From NCBI GenBank assembly GCA_027346925.1, contig DAIERH010000009.1, forward strand, positions 1 through 24,504: DNA of 24,504 bases, given 5' to 3'. Each line of letters begins with the position of its first letter. Position 1 is the stretch's first letter. Of this stretch, positions 1-8,258 are shown piece by piece. The stretch comes from Geobacter sp. (GTDB lineage Bacteria; Desulfobacterota; Desulfuromonadia; Geobacterales; Pseudopelobacteraceae). A program made the position numbers and the translations under genes. The notes under the pieces were generated by a model. That model searched no databases, was not told where the DNA came from, and saw nothing but the letters and a program-made list of their open reading frames with translations.

Positions 1-1551
<1,551 letters not shown>

Positions 1552-1573
1552 GTGACGCTTGCAGCGCAGCGAG

Positions 1574-2959
1574 TCATGTTTCCCGCAAACGCTTGTGCAG
1601 GGCCTTTTCGGCATACATGCGCTCGTCCGCTTCCTTCCAGATGGCTGGGAACTTCCCGCTGGAATGGGCCGTGGCCGTGCCGATTGAAAAATTTACCCGG
1701 ATGCCGTCCCTTGTTTCGTTGAACCTGGTCTGGCACTCCCGTATCCGCTCGACTATTGCCATGGTAGCCGCTTCATCCGTTGCGGGAAGCAGCACGCCGA
1801 ACTCATCCCCACCGACACGCGCCGCCATATCCTGCTCGCGGAACGCCTCGCGCAGGATTGTTGCGGCGCCGATGATCAGGCTGTCGCCGGCTTCATGCCC
1901 CTGGGAGTCATTGACTCGTTTCAGGCCGTCCAGGTCGATGGTTATGATGCTTACGGGGAATAGCATCCCATAGAACAGGCGGTTGAACTCCTCGTCGAAC
2001 CAGGCGCGGTTGCGCAGGCCGGTCATGGAGTCGTGGGTGTTCAGGTAATGCAATTGCTCTTCGGCGAATTTGCTCGCCGAGATGTCCTCTATCATGTTGA
2101 CGATAAAGCGTGGGGCCCCGGATTCGTCCCGAACGGCCGATGCCGTCAGCATACCCCAGATCAGTGCCCCGTTCTGGCAGACGTACCGCTTTTCAATCTG
2201 GTAATACTGCCGCCTCCCTTCGATGATATCCAGAAGCAACTCCCGGTCGATCTCGTAATCGTCCGGGAAGGAGATGTCCCAGAGGTTGAGCGACTTGAGC
2301 TCGTCCACCGAGTACCCCAGCATGTTCTCCATGGTCGCGTTGGCGTTGACGATCTGTCCGCCGCGCAGCAATATGACAATCCCGGCCACGGCATTCTCGA
2401 ATATGGCGCGGAAGCACTCCTCGCTTTCGCGGTAAGCCGCCAGCGTTCCGCGCAGGCGCTCTTCGCTCTCTTTCAATTTGAGGGTTGCCGTGATTTCCGC
2501 GGTGATATCCACGAAGGAAACGACCACCTGTTCCAGGCGTTCGTCAACGATCAGGGGGATGGCGTTCATGCGGAGCCAGCGCTGGTCGTCCGATTGTCGC
2601 CGGAGGTACTTGACGACCACGCCCTCGACCGGTTTCCGCTCGGAAATTGCCCGGTTGACCGGGTAGTCGCGGGGTTCGATCCTGGCCCCCGACTCGTCGA
2701 AAAAGTTCCACTCCGGGCCGTCGAGACCCTTGCCGCGGATGGTCGAGTCAGTGTCGAGGATCTCCAGGGCCTTGGTATTGCTGAATAATACGGAAGCATT
2801 GTCATCGTGGACAATGACCCCGGCTTGTATGACATCGTAGATGCAATGGCACAGGGTCGGGTTGTGCAGCGTGCAGGTTCCCAGTTTCCCTCTGCTCCGC
2901 TCCAGGTCGCGAACCAGTTCGTCTTTTGTCATATCGTCATACATTGATATCAGTTCCAT
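1574..2959 (-). CDS. PAS-PAS-GGDEF diguanylate cyclase
   Basis: This predicted cytosolic enzyme makes cyclic di-GMP from two GTP in response to whatever its PAS domains sense. The order is a short N-terminal segment, PAS 1 (about residues 40-155, ending in SFVDITAE), PAS 2 (about 178-298, with a PAC-like EDISASKFAE) and a GGDEF domain (about 303-458). The active-site motif GGDEF (383-387) is intact. An RxxD inhibitory site (REQD, 374-377) sits five residues before it, so product inhibition is expected. No transmembrane segment or signal peptide is seen, so a soluble sensor is likely. The start is uncertain: ATG at 2959 has no clear ribosome site, while the in-frame ATG at 2944 has a GGAAC eight bases upstream. 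The ligand of the PAS domains cannot be told from sequence. Confidence 0.92.
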   Translation of the reverse strand: MELISMYDDMTKDELVRDLERSRGKLGTCTLHNPTLCHCIYDVIQAGVIVHDDNASVLFSNTKALEILDTDSTIRGKGLDGPEWNFFDESGARIEPRDYPVNRAISERKPVEGVVVKYLRRQSDDQRWLRMNAIPLIVDERLEQVVVSFVDITAEITATLKLKESEERLRGTLAAYRESEECFRAIFENAVAGIVILLRGGQIVNANATMENMLGYSVDELKSLNLWDISFPDDYEIDRELLLDIIEGRRQYYQIEKRYVCQNGALIWGMLTASAVRDESGAPRFIVNMIEDISASKFAEEQLHYLNTHDSMTGLRNRAWFDEEFNRLFYGMLFPVSIITIDLDGLKRVNDSQGHEAGDSLIIGAATILREAFREQDMAARVGGDEFGVLLPATDEAATMAIVERIRECQTRFNETRDGIRVNFSIGTATAHSSGKFPAIWKEADERMYAEKALHKRLRET

Positions 2960-2998
2960 GTTCGGAAATATCTCGGTGGGGCCGGTCGGTGACTCGTA

Positions 2999-3027
2999 TT
3001 TTTACTTTAAATCTGTTTAAGTTCCAA
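2999..3027 (-). promoter_or_regulatory. Candidate sigma-70 promoter of the diguanylate cyclase gene
   Basis: Reading the minus strand, TTGGAA (3027-3022) is followed after 17 bases by TAAAAA (3004-2999). The start point would be near 2992, giving a leader of about 33 bases before ATG 2959. The match to consensus is moderate. The rest of the 287-base gap 2960-3246 holds no gene I can support. It does contain a CCCCTG-TCTT-CAGGGG hairpin at 3093-3108 without a T-run. Confidence 0.35.
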
Positions 3028-3187
3028 ATGGATTTTTTGCGACATGACATCCTGTTCGTTAAAGAGCCGGATGGCGGTCCCGATGAGGTTGCCCCCTGTC
3101 TTCAGGGGCACCCTCGCCTGTATGGTGCATCATGACACACTTTGGTTCAGTAATCCAGATGGGTGTTGGGTGACAGCACGCGGTCGC

Positions 3188-3215
3188 TTTACTTTGCCGC
3201 GTTGTGCCGTACAAT
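3188..3215 (+). promoter_or_regulatory. Candidate promoter of the wrbA-ferritin operon
   Basis: TTTACT (3188-3193), a 16-base spacer and TACAAT (3210-3215) resemble a sigma-70 promoter. It lies 31 bases before the wrbA start codon, with the ribosome site AAAGGAGG between. The -10 matches consensus at five of six positions and the -35 at four. Confidence 0.4.
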
Positions 3216-3246
3216 TACCCATCATACCAAACCAAAGGAGGGCACC

Positions 3247-3864
3247 ATGGCAACACATATCCAGATAGTGTTCTACAGCATGTACGGCCATATCCATACC
3301 ATGGCCGAAGCGGTGGCGGAGGGGGTGCGCAGTGTCGAGGGATGTCATGCGGAACTGCTGCAGGTGCCGGAGCTGGTCCCGGAAGAGGTGCTTGAACAGT
3401 ACGGCGCCAAGGCCGCCCGCAGGGCCTTCGCCCACATCCCGATCGCAACCGTGGACGGGCTGGTCGCCGCTGATGCCATCATCTTCGGCACGCCGACCCG
3501 TTTCGGCAACATGGCGGCCCAGATGCGCAACTTCCTTGACCAGACCGGCAAACTCTGGATGCAGGGGTCGCTGGTGGGGAAGGTGGGCAGCGTGTTTGCC
3601 AGCACCGCTACCCAGCACGGCGGCCAGGAGACCACAATCACCAGTTTCCATTCAACGCTGCTGCACCAGGGCATGATCATCGTCGGTGTACCGTATGCGG
3701 AACAACGGCTCTTGAACATGAACGAAATCACCGGCGGCACCCCCTACGGCGCCACCACCCTGGCCGGGCCGGACGGCTCCCGCAAACCGTCGGAGAACGA
3801 GCTGGCCATTGCCCGCTACCAGGGGTCGCATGTGGCCAGGATTGCACATAAGTTGAAAGGCTGA
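3247..3864 (+). CDS. wrbA: WrbA-type NAD(P)H:quinone oxidoreductase
   Basis: WrbA proteins are tetrameric FMN flavoproteins that reduce quinones by two electrons, avoiding semiquinone radicals, and are usually tied to oxidative stress. The 205-residue product is close to the usual length of about 200. It opens with a flavodoxin beta strand and phosphate loop (QIVFYSMYGHIHTMAEAV). It also has the family signatures GTPTRFGNMAAQMRNFLDQT and FASTATQHGGQETT, and the late GGTPYGATTLAGPDGSR segment. The ATG at 3247 is chosen because AAAGGAGG lies just before it (about 3234-3241); an in-frame extension to 3163 has no ribosome site and is unlike the family. A ferritin-like gene starts 36 bases downstream on the same strand, suggesting a redox/iron-stress operon. 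Confidence 0.93.
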   Translation: MATHIQIVFYSMYGHIHTMAEAVAEGVRSVEGCHAELLQVPELVPEEVLEQYGAKAARRAFAHIPIATVDGLVAADAIIFGTPTRFGNMAAQMRNFLDQTGKLWMQGSLVGKVGSVFASTATQHGGQETTITSFHSTLLHQGMIIVGVPYAEQRLLNMNEITGGTPYGATTLAGPDGSRKPSENELAIARYQGSHVARIAHKLKG

Positions 3865-3900
3865 CGAATCGGAGAGAAATATACCAAGGAGGACCGAAAC

Positions 3901-4404
3901 GTGGGATCAAAAGGACGGGAAATTATCGGGATGGACGTGGATGATCTGCTGGTGCTCCTGCAAAGGGCCTACAGCGACGAGTGGCTGGCCTACTACCAGT
4001 ACTGGCTCGGCGCCAAGGTCGTCAAGGGACCCATGAAGGATGCGGTCGGGGCCGAACTGCTGGTGCATGCCACCGAGGAACTGATGCATGCCGACATGGT
4101 CGCCATGCGCATCATCCAGTTGGGGGCCACGCCGGTCACCAAGCCAGAAGATTGGTACAAACATACCAACTGCGGCTACGAAGCGCCGGACGATCCCTTT
4201 GTCAAGGTGCTGCTGGAGCAGAACATCAAGGGGGAACAGTGCGCCATCGGCGTCTACAAGCGGCTGATGGACATCACCAGGGACAAGGACCCGGTCACCT
4301 ACAACATGGTTCTGACCATCCTGCAGCAGGAGGTCGAGCATGAGGAGGACCTGCAGGCGCTGCTGGAAGATTATGAACTGCTGGTCAGGGCGATAAGGGG
4401 ATAG
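3901..4404 (+). CDS. Ferritin-like diiron protein, probable thioferritin (Dps-like, DPSL) type
   Basis: The 167-residue all-alpha protein has the ferritin-like diiron pattern. Glu27 is in the first helix (RAYSDEWLAYYQYW), Glu60 and His63 form an ExxH (ATEELMHAD), Glu112 is in the third helix, and Glu144 and His147 form a second ExxH (QQEVEHEED). Two cysteines, Cys91 (TNCGYEA) and Cys114 (EQCAIG), are 23 residues apart. In the known DPSL/thioferritin family a similarly spaced pair sits next to the metal centre, so I infer this subtype over Dps, bacterioferritin or rubrerythrin. Such proteins consume peroxide while oxidising and storing iron. The start is GTG at 3901, supported by AAGGAGGA seven bases upstream. 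The gene follows wrbA closely and is probably co-transcribed with it. Subfamily assignment is by motif only. Confidence 0.82.
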   Translation: MGSKGREIIGMDVDDLLVLLQRAYSDEWLAYYQYWLGAKVVKGPMKDAVGAELLVHATEELMHADMVAMRIIQLGATPVTKPEDWYKHTNCGYEAPDDPFVKVLLEQNIKGEQCAIGVYKRLMDITRDKDPVTYNMVLTILQQEVEHEEDLQALLEDYELLVRAIRG

Positions 4405-4407
4405 AAA

Positions 4408-4456
4408 ACCACGCCGCAGGCCGTGGTGCGCGCCGCCCAAACCTCCGCCCCGGAGG
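4408..4456. terminator. Two GC-rich hairpins between convergent genes
   Basis: A stem ACCACG/CGTGGT (4408-4427) and a stem CCTCCG-CCC-CGGAGG (4442-4456) fill the 54-base gap between the converging ferritin-like and tautomerase genes. Neither is followed by a T-run on either strand. They may slow or stop transcription from both sides but are not canonical intrinsic terminators. Confidence 0.35.
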
Positions 4457-4458
4457 CG

Positions 4459-4662
4459 CTACATCCCCGCCTTCCGCCGCGCCGTGACCGACTCTCCACC
4501 GATTCCCCAGTTGTCGGTCTCCACCTCTTCGATCACCACCACCGTGGTTGCGGGGTTCTTGCCCAGCACGTCCATCAGCAGTTGGGTGGCCCCCTTGATC
4601 AGGGCCGCCTTCTGCTCCGTCGTTGCTCCTTCCCGGGTGATCTTGATGTTCACATAGGGCAT
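4459..4662 (-). CDS. 4-oxalocrotonate tautomerase family protein
   Basis: Members of this family are small oligomeric enzymes that use an N-terminal proline, exposed after Met removal, as a general base for keto-enol tautomerisation. The 67-residue product begins MPYVNIKITREG, so Pro2 is present. It keeps the family core (EQKAALIKGATQLLMDVLGK) and the C-terminal loop TDNWGIGGESVT. ATG 4662 is chosen because Pro must follow Met; an ATG two codons earlier (MRMPYV) sits only two bases from the ribosome site GGAGG (4671-4677) and would bury the proline. The gene lies 17 bases after the stop of the MFS transporter gene on the same strand. The substrate is unknown. The context suggests processing of an unsaturated or aromatic-derived compound. 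Confidence 0.9.
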   Translation of the reverse strand: MPYVNIKITREGATTEQKAALIKGATQLLMDVLGKNPATTVVVIEEVETDNWGIGGESVTARRKAGM

Positions 4663-4679
4663 CCTCATCTCCTCCTTTT

Positions 4680-5894
4680 TTACGTGTTGCTTTGCCTGGA
4701 TACAGCCGATGAGCGGTTGTCCGATGCAACCAGAACGCCACCGACCGCCACTACCGAGCCGGCCAGCAGCAGCGGCAGCGTAAATCCTCCCTGCTGATCG
4801 GCCAGCAGCCCGGCGAGAGGCGGCCCGATAACCTGGCCGGCTCCGAAGCAGACGGTCAGGACCGCGGCCGCGCGGCGCCCTTCCGAACCCGAACGCCGCC
4901 CTCCCTCGGCCATCACCAGTGCCACAATGCCGAGGAAGGTGCCGCCAAATATGACGGCAGCAAATCCGGCCCTGAAAGCGTTTCCAGCACCGATACTCAA
5001 CAGGATGCCGCAGGCCTGCAGCAGGTAGGCCAGGGTCAGAGCCTGCCGCACGCCGATCCTGGTTGCCGCCTGCTGCCACAGGATGGTGGAAGGAGCAGCG
5101 GCCAGCCCTACCACAACCCAGCTCCAGGGGGCAAACCCGGCCAATCCCGGCGTATGGGCAACCATGGTCACCAGGAAGGTGGCGCTGACAATGTAGCCAA
5201 CCCCTTCCAGGAAATAGGCGGTTGCCAATCTGCCAATGCCGGAAAGGTTTCCCACAGCCGGTGCCGCGGTATCCGGCACCGCAACCGCGCCCTGCCGTTT
5301 GCCGGCAACAGCGATGCCGGCCAGCGACAGCACGATGGAAATCGCTCCCATCCCCAGCCAAGCCGCGCGCCAGCCGCCAAACCGGTCCAGAACCGGCGCA
5401 ACCGCTCCGCTCAGCGCGATACCCAGCCCGATCCCGCCGTAGAGCGCACTGCTCCAGCGACTATGCCGACAATGTACCAGGCTTTCAGTCACCTCAATCG
5501 CAATCACCACAAACAGCACCGCGCTGGCGCCGCCTGCCACCAGCCGCAGCCCTCCCCAGCAGAGCGGCGAGAGCGTAAGTCCCATCAGCAGGGTTGTTGC
5601 AATACTCGTGATCAGAGCCCCGAGATTGACAAGCGTGCTCCGGAGCAACCGAGGCCACAAGGCACACGCCAAGGCCCCTGCCAGATACCCAGCATAGTTG
5701 AGGGATGCCAGGCCACCGGCCAGGCTATGGCTGATCCCCAGATCGCGTTGCATCATGGGCAGAATAGGCGTAAAAGCGAAGCGGCCGATACCCATCGCCA
5801 CCATCATGCCGAGCATTCCCCCGGCGAGCATACGCAGGGCTGGTTGGCGCAACGGCTCCCGGGACAGGTTGGTTTTCGGGTCCAAAGTGTTCAT
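4680..5894 (-). CDS. MFS transporter, YbfB/YjiJ type
   Basis: This 404-residue inner-membrane protein is a major facilitator with about 12 hydrophobic segments. The first is AGGMLGMMVAMGIGRFAF, and a hydrophilic stretch in the middle separates the two halves. The opening motif GMMVAMGIGRFAFTPILPMM and the following Ser/Gly/Ala-rich segment (GGLASLNYAGYLAGALA) are typical of the YbfB/YjiJ group, whose substrates are largely uncharacterised. It is transcribed away from a marR gene 114 bases away and is followed by a tautomerase gene. That arrangement fits a MarR-controlled exporter or importer of a small toxic or aromatic compound. The ribosome site before ATG 5894 is weak (AGG four bases upstream) and the predicted leader is very short. 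Confidence 0.88.
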   Translation of the reverse strand: MNTLDPKTNLSREPLRQPALRMLAGGMLGMMVAMGIGRFAFTPILPMMQRDLGISHSLAGGLASLNYAGYLAGALACALWPRLLRSTLVNLGALITSIATTLLMGLTLSPLCWGGLRLVAGGASAVLFVVIAIEVTESLVHCRHSRWSSALYGGIGLGIALSGAVAPVLDRFGGWRAAWLGMGAISIVLSLAGIAVAGKRQGAVAVPDTAAPAVGNLSGIGRLATAYFLEGVGYIVSATFLVTMVAHTPGLAGFAPWSWVVVGLAAAPSTILWQQAATRIGVRQALTLAYLLQACGILLSIGAGNAFRAGFAAVIFGGTFLGIVALVMAEGGRRSGSEGRRAAAVLTVCFGAGQVIGPPLAGLLADQQGGFTLPLLLAGSVVAVGGVLVASDNRSSAVSRQSNT

Positions 5895-5913
5895 GGTGCC
5901 TATGCTAGCCCAG

Positions 5914-5919
5914 ATTATA
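5914..5919 (-). promoter_or_regulatory. -10 element of the MFS gene, inside an inverted repeat
   Basis: On the minus strand the sequence is a perfect TATAAT, 20 bases before the MFS start codon. No good -35 is found 16-18 bases upstream, which would be consistent with activator need or weak expression. The element lies inside GATT-ATA-AATC (5913-5923), a short inverted repeat that a repressor could occupy. Confidence 0.45.
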
Positions 5920-5929
5920 AATCAATACA

Positions 5930-5939
5930 AATGATCATT
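5930..5939. promoter_or_regulatory. Candidate MarR operator, perfect palindrome AATGATCATT
   Basis: A 10-base perfect palindrome lies between the two divergent promoters. It is seven bases from the marR -35 element and close to where the -35 of the MFS promoter should be. A MarR dimer bound here could block both directions. MarR proteins usually bind palindromes of 16-20 bases, so the true site may extend into the imperfect flanks. Confidence 0.4.
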
Positions 5940-5945
5940 CCCCTC

Positions 5946-5974
5946 TTGACAAATATTATTAGCCAGCTGAATAT
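5946..5974 (+). promoter_or_regulatory. Promoter of the marR operon
   Basis: A perfect -35 hexamer TTGACA (5946-5951) is followed after 17 bases by the AT-rich GAATAT (5969-5974); TATATG is three bases further on. The local AT richness contrasts with the GC-rich surroundings. The leader to the marR ATG is about 27 bases and contains the ribosome site AAGG (5997-6000). Confidence 0.5.
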
Positions 5975-6008
5975 ATGGTTGCTTAATAAAATCAGTAAGG
6001 CCAATCAA

Positions 6009-6512
6009 ATGTTCGAAATTATAGACCTGCCTGACAGCACCACCATAGCCAAGCTGGCACAGCGCTACCCGATGCTGGAGATCCCGGCGCTTGAGATCTG
6101 GCTGATCCTGATGCGGGTTTCCGGCGATTGCCAGAATGACCTGGATCAGTTTCTCGCCCGTCACAACCTCTCCCAGCGCAAGTTCTTTGTCCTGATCCTG
6201 CTGATGCGCAACCCGACAGGACTGAATGTCTCACAGTTGGCGGCCGGTACCGGGGTGTCCTGCGCCACCATGACCGGCGTGGTGGACGGCCTGCTCAACG
6301 CGAAGCTGGTGACACGGGAGGCGGACGAACAGGACCGGCGCGCCTTTGTGGTGGCCATCACCAGCACGGGGCAAGAACTGCTGGACCGGGTTTTGCCCCG
6401 GCACTATCACAGGGTCAGCCGGATCATGTCCATGCTTGACGAGACGGAGCGGACGCAACTGAACGGGCTTTTGGCCAAGGTGCGCGCCGGATTGGCCACC
6501 GCCGATGCGTAA
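6009..6512 (+). CDS. MarR family transcriptional regulator
   Basis: This 167-residue dimeric winged-helix repressor probably dissociates from DNA when it binds a small phenolic or similar ligand, or on cysteine oxidation. The winged-helix core covers about residues 55-120. Recognition-helix region LNVSQLAAGTGVSCATMTG is followed by VVDGLLNAKLVTREAD and the wing motif EQDRRAFVVAIT, with the conserved Asp-Arg (109-110). Helices before and after form the dimer interface. Cys41 and Cys85 could be redox-active, but this is untested. ATG 6009 is chosen for its AAGG ribosome site eight bases upstream and for matching family length; the frame stays open far upstream only as an antisense shadow of the MFS gene. 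It is first in a four-gene run and is probably autoregulated. Confidence 0.93.
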   Translation: MFEIIDLPDSTTIAKLAQRYPMLEIPALEIWLILMRVSGDCQNDLDQFLARHNLSQRKFFVLILLMRNPTGLNVSQLAAGTGVSCATMTGVVDGLLNAKLVTREADEQDRRAFVVAITSTGQELLDRVLPRHYHRVSRIMSMLDETERTQLNGLLAKVRAGLATADA

Positions 6513-6535
6513 ATCTGACTCCAAGGAGGTCACTG

Positions 6536-7399
6536 ATGAAGGGATTGATGCTGATTCCACGTTTGTTGGTTCTCGCCTCGATGCTGGTCATGCCCGGTAA
6601 GGCCCTGGCCGCCGGCAAAACAGAGCTGACCTGGTATGGCCAGTCCGCCTTCAAGATTACCACGCCGGCCGGCAAGGTGCTGCTCATCGACCCCTGGATC
6701 ACCAATCCGCTCAACAAAAACGGTGCCGCTGATCTCGCCGCCCTTACCAAGGTGGATCTGATCCTGATCACCCACGGCCATGGCGACCATATCGGAAATG
6801 GCGTGGAGATCGCCCAAAAGACCGGCGCCAAGCTGGTGGCCAACTACGATTTGGGGCGCACCCTCGTGCAATACGGCGGTTTTCCCGAGAAACAGGCCGA
6901 GCGGAGCCATATGGGGTTTCCCGGCGGCGAGTTGGACCTGCTGGACGGCGAGGTGCGGATATTGCTGGTGCCGGCCGTGCACAGTTCGGTTGTCGAGGGC
7001 GTGCCGGGCAGCCCGCTGCCCGGCAAGGTCGTCTACGGGGGCACGCCAGGTGGGTTCGTGATCGCCGTCAAGGGCGGGCCGACCATCTATCATACCGGCG
7101 ATACGGATGTATTCTCCGACATGGCCCTGATCGGTTCGCTGAACAAGATCGACATCATGCTGGCCTGCATCGGCGGTCATTTCACCATGGGGCCGAAACG
7201 GGCCGCACTGGCCGCCAGGCTGGTCAATCCCGGTCTGGTCATTCCGATGCATTACGGGACCAACCCCCTGTTGAAAGGCACCCCAGAGGAGTTTTCCAAG
7301 GCATTGTCAGCGTTGCCGCAGGATGGCCCTCGTCCTCCCATGAGATTGATGACTGTAGGTGAAACGCTTGCCTGGAACGCCAAATTCGTCAACCAGTGA
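6536..7399 (+). CDS. Exported metallo-beta-lactamase-fold hydrolase (UPF0173-like)
   Basis: This is a 287-residue metal-dependent hydrolase of unknown substrate. Residues 1-25 form a clear signal peptide (charged start, hydrophobic LLVLASMLVMP, then KALA before AGKTE), so the mature enzyme is predicted to be periplasmic. The metal site is complete: HGHGDH gives His80, His82, Asp84 and His85, with later His149 (VPAVHSS), Asp189 (YHTGDTD) and His239 (PMHYGT). The segment order, including LTWYGQSAFKI and GGHFTMGPKRAA, matches the UPF0173/YtkL-like group, which is mostly described as cytosolic. It starts 23 bases after marR with AAGGAGG at 6521-6527, so co-transcription is likely. It is unlikely to be a true beta-lactamase. 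Confidence 0.88.
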   Translation: MKGLMLIPRLLVLASMLVMPGKALAAGKTELTWYGQSAFKITTPAGKVLLIDPWITNPLNKNGAADLAALTKVDLILITHGHGDHIGNGVEIAQKTGAKLVANYDLGRTLVQYGGFPEKQAERSHMGFPGGELDLLDGEVRILLVPAVHSSVVEGVPGSPLPGKVVYGGTPGGFVIAVKGGPTIYHTGDTDVFSDMALIGSLNKIDIMLACIGGHFTMGPKRAALAARLVNPGLVIPMHYGTNPLLKGTPEEFSKALSALPQDGPRPPMRLMTVGETLAWNAKFVNQ

Positions 7400-7430
7400 T
7401 CTAAACCCTGCAGGCCTGCAAGGAGCCGAA

Positions 7431-7721
7431 ATGTTCATCGTATCCGTACACTATCAACAGCCGCTGGAGGTGGTGGACAGCCACCTTCCCGCCCATATCG
7501 CCTTCCTGGACGGTTACTTTGCCAAAGGTGTCTTCATCGCCTCCGGCCGCAAGGTTCCCCGCAGCGGCGGCATCATCCTGGCGCAGGGGGTTACCCGGGC
7601 AGAGCTTGAAGAGATCCTTGAACGTGACCCCTTCAAGTCCAATGGCGTTGCCACGTATGAAATTACCCAATTCGTCCCGAACCGGACATCGCCGGGCTTC
7701 ACACAATTACTGAATCTATAG
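7431..7721 (+). CDS. YCII-related (YciI-like) small protein
   Basis: The 96-residue product has the ferredoxin-like alpha/beta pattern of the YciI family. It runs from a first strand MFIVSVHYQQP through a helix with the conserved His (LPAHIAFLDGYFAKG, His22), a strand FIASGRKVP and a GIILAQG segment, to RDPFKSNGVATYEITQF, where the DPF motif is characteristic. YciI-like domains are proposed to act on small molecules or as fused enzyme partners, and no reaction is established for this one. ATG 7431 is preceded by AAGGAG (7420-7425). It lies 31 bases after the metallohydrolase gene and 11 bases before the next gene, so it belongs to the MarR operon. Confidence 0.88.
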   Translation: MFIVSVHYQQPLEVVDSHLPAHIAFLDGYFAKGVFIASGRKVPRSGGIILAQGVTRAELEEILERDPFKSNGVATYEITQFVPNRTSPGFTQLLNL

Positions 7722-7732
7722 GAGACGCTGAC

Positions 7733-8197
7733 ATGCACCATGAACTGCGTCGTAAGGAACGCGGCAGTACCGAGCTGGAGGCACGGGATCTGCTGGAGCG
7801 TGGTGAATATGGCGTGCTCTCCACCTGCGGCCACGACGGTCAGCCGTACGGCATTCCGCTCAGCTACTGTGTGATAAACGACGCCATCTACTTCCACTGT
7901 GCCCTGGAAGGGCGCAAGCTGGAGAACATGGCTGCGGAAAGCAGGGTTTCGTTCTGCGTTGTGGGGAAGACCGAGGTGCTGCCGGACCAGTTTGCCACAC
8001 GGTACGAAAGCGTCATCATCTCCGGCAGGGCGGCAGAGGTTTTCGACGGGGAAAAGCAGCAGGCCCTGGAAGGGCTGGTGGCAAAGTACTCCGCGGGATT
8101 TCGTGCGAAAGGGCTGCAATACATCACGGCACAATGGGAGAGAACCAGGGTATTCAGGGTCGGCATCGAGGCCATTCGCGGCAAGGCACGAAGGTGA
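7733..8197 (+). CDS. Pyridoxamine 5'-phosphate oxidase-like flavoprotein, Nim-type
   Basis: This 154-residue split-barrel flavin-binding protein resembles the NimA group, some members of which reduce 5-nitroimidazoles to harmless amines. The opening LRRKERGSTELEARDLLERG, the strand pair GVLSTCGHDGQPYGIPLSY and IYFHCALEGRKLENM (His55) follow the family pattern. The later VIISGRAAEVFD and C-terminal RVFRVGIEAIRGKAR complete the barrel. Known Nim proteins bind FMN or haem. Resistance cannot be concluded from homology alone, since many environmental bacteria carry relatives with no such phenotype. It is the last gene of the marR run, 11 bases after the YCII gene, and its stop codon is inside a hairpin. 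Confidence 0.87.
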   Translation: MHHELRRKERGSTELEARDLLERGEYGVLSTCGHDGQPYGIPLSYCVINDAIYFHCALEGRKLENMAAESRVSFCVVGKTEVLPDQFATRYESVIISGRAAEVFDGEKQQALEGLVAKYSAGFRAKGLQYITAQWERTRVFRVGIEAIRGKARR

Positions 8198-8216
8198 CGG
8201 CATGCAAGGCCGTCAC
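8194..8216. terminator. Hairpin at the convergent ends of the Nim-like and chemoreceptor genes
   Basis: A perfect 8-bp stem GTGACGGC/GCCGTCAC with a 7-base loop overlaps the stop codon of the Nim-like gene. A second short inverted repeat, GTGAC-C-GTCAC (8252-8262), spans the chemoreceptor stop. Neither has a T-run, so termination is only suggested by position between convergent genes. Confidence 0.45.
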
Positions 8217-8258
8217 GCCATGGTCCTCAGTCCGGTCCCGGTTCATCCATAGTGACCG

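Noticed and set aside
3093..3108. Intrinsic terminator CCCCTG-TCTT-CAGGGG
   Set aside because: No T-run on either strand, and it lies between two divergent genes where no terminator is needed.
5154..6008. N-terminal extension of the marR frame
   Set aside because: It lies antisense to the MFS gene and crosses the divergent promoter region; marR has a good ribosome site at 6009 and normal length.
7733..8197. Nitroimidazole resistance gene
   Set aside because: The Nim-like fold is supported, but resistance is not predictable from homology, so it is annotated as a flavin-binding protein only.
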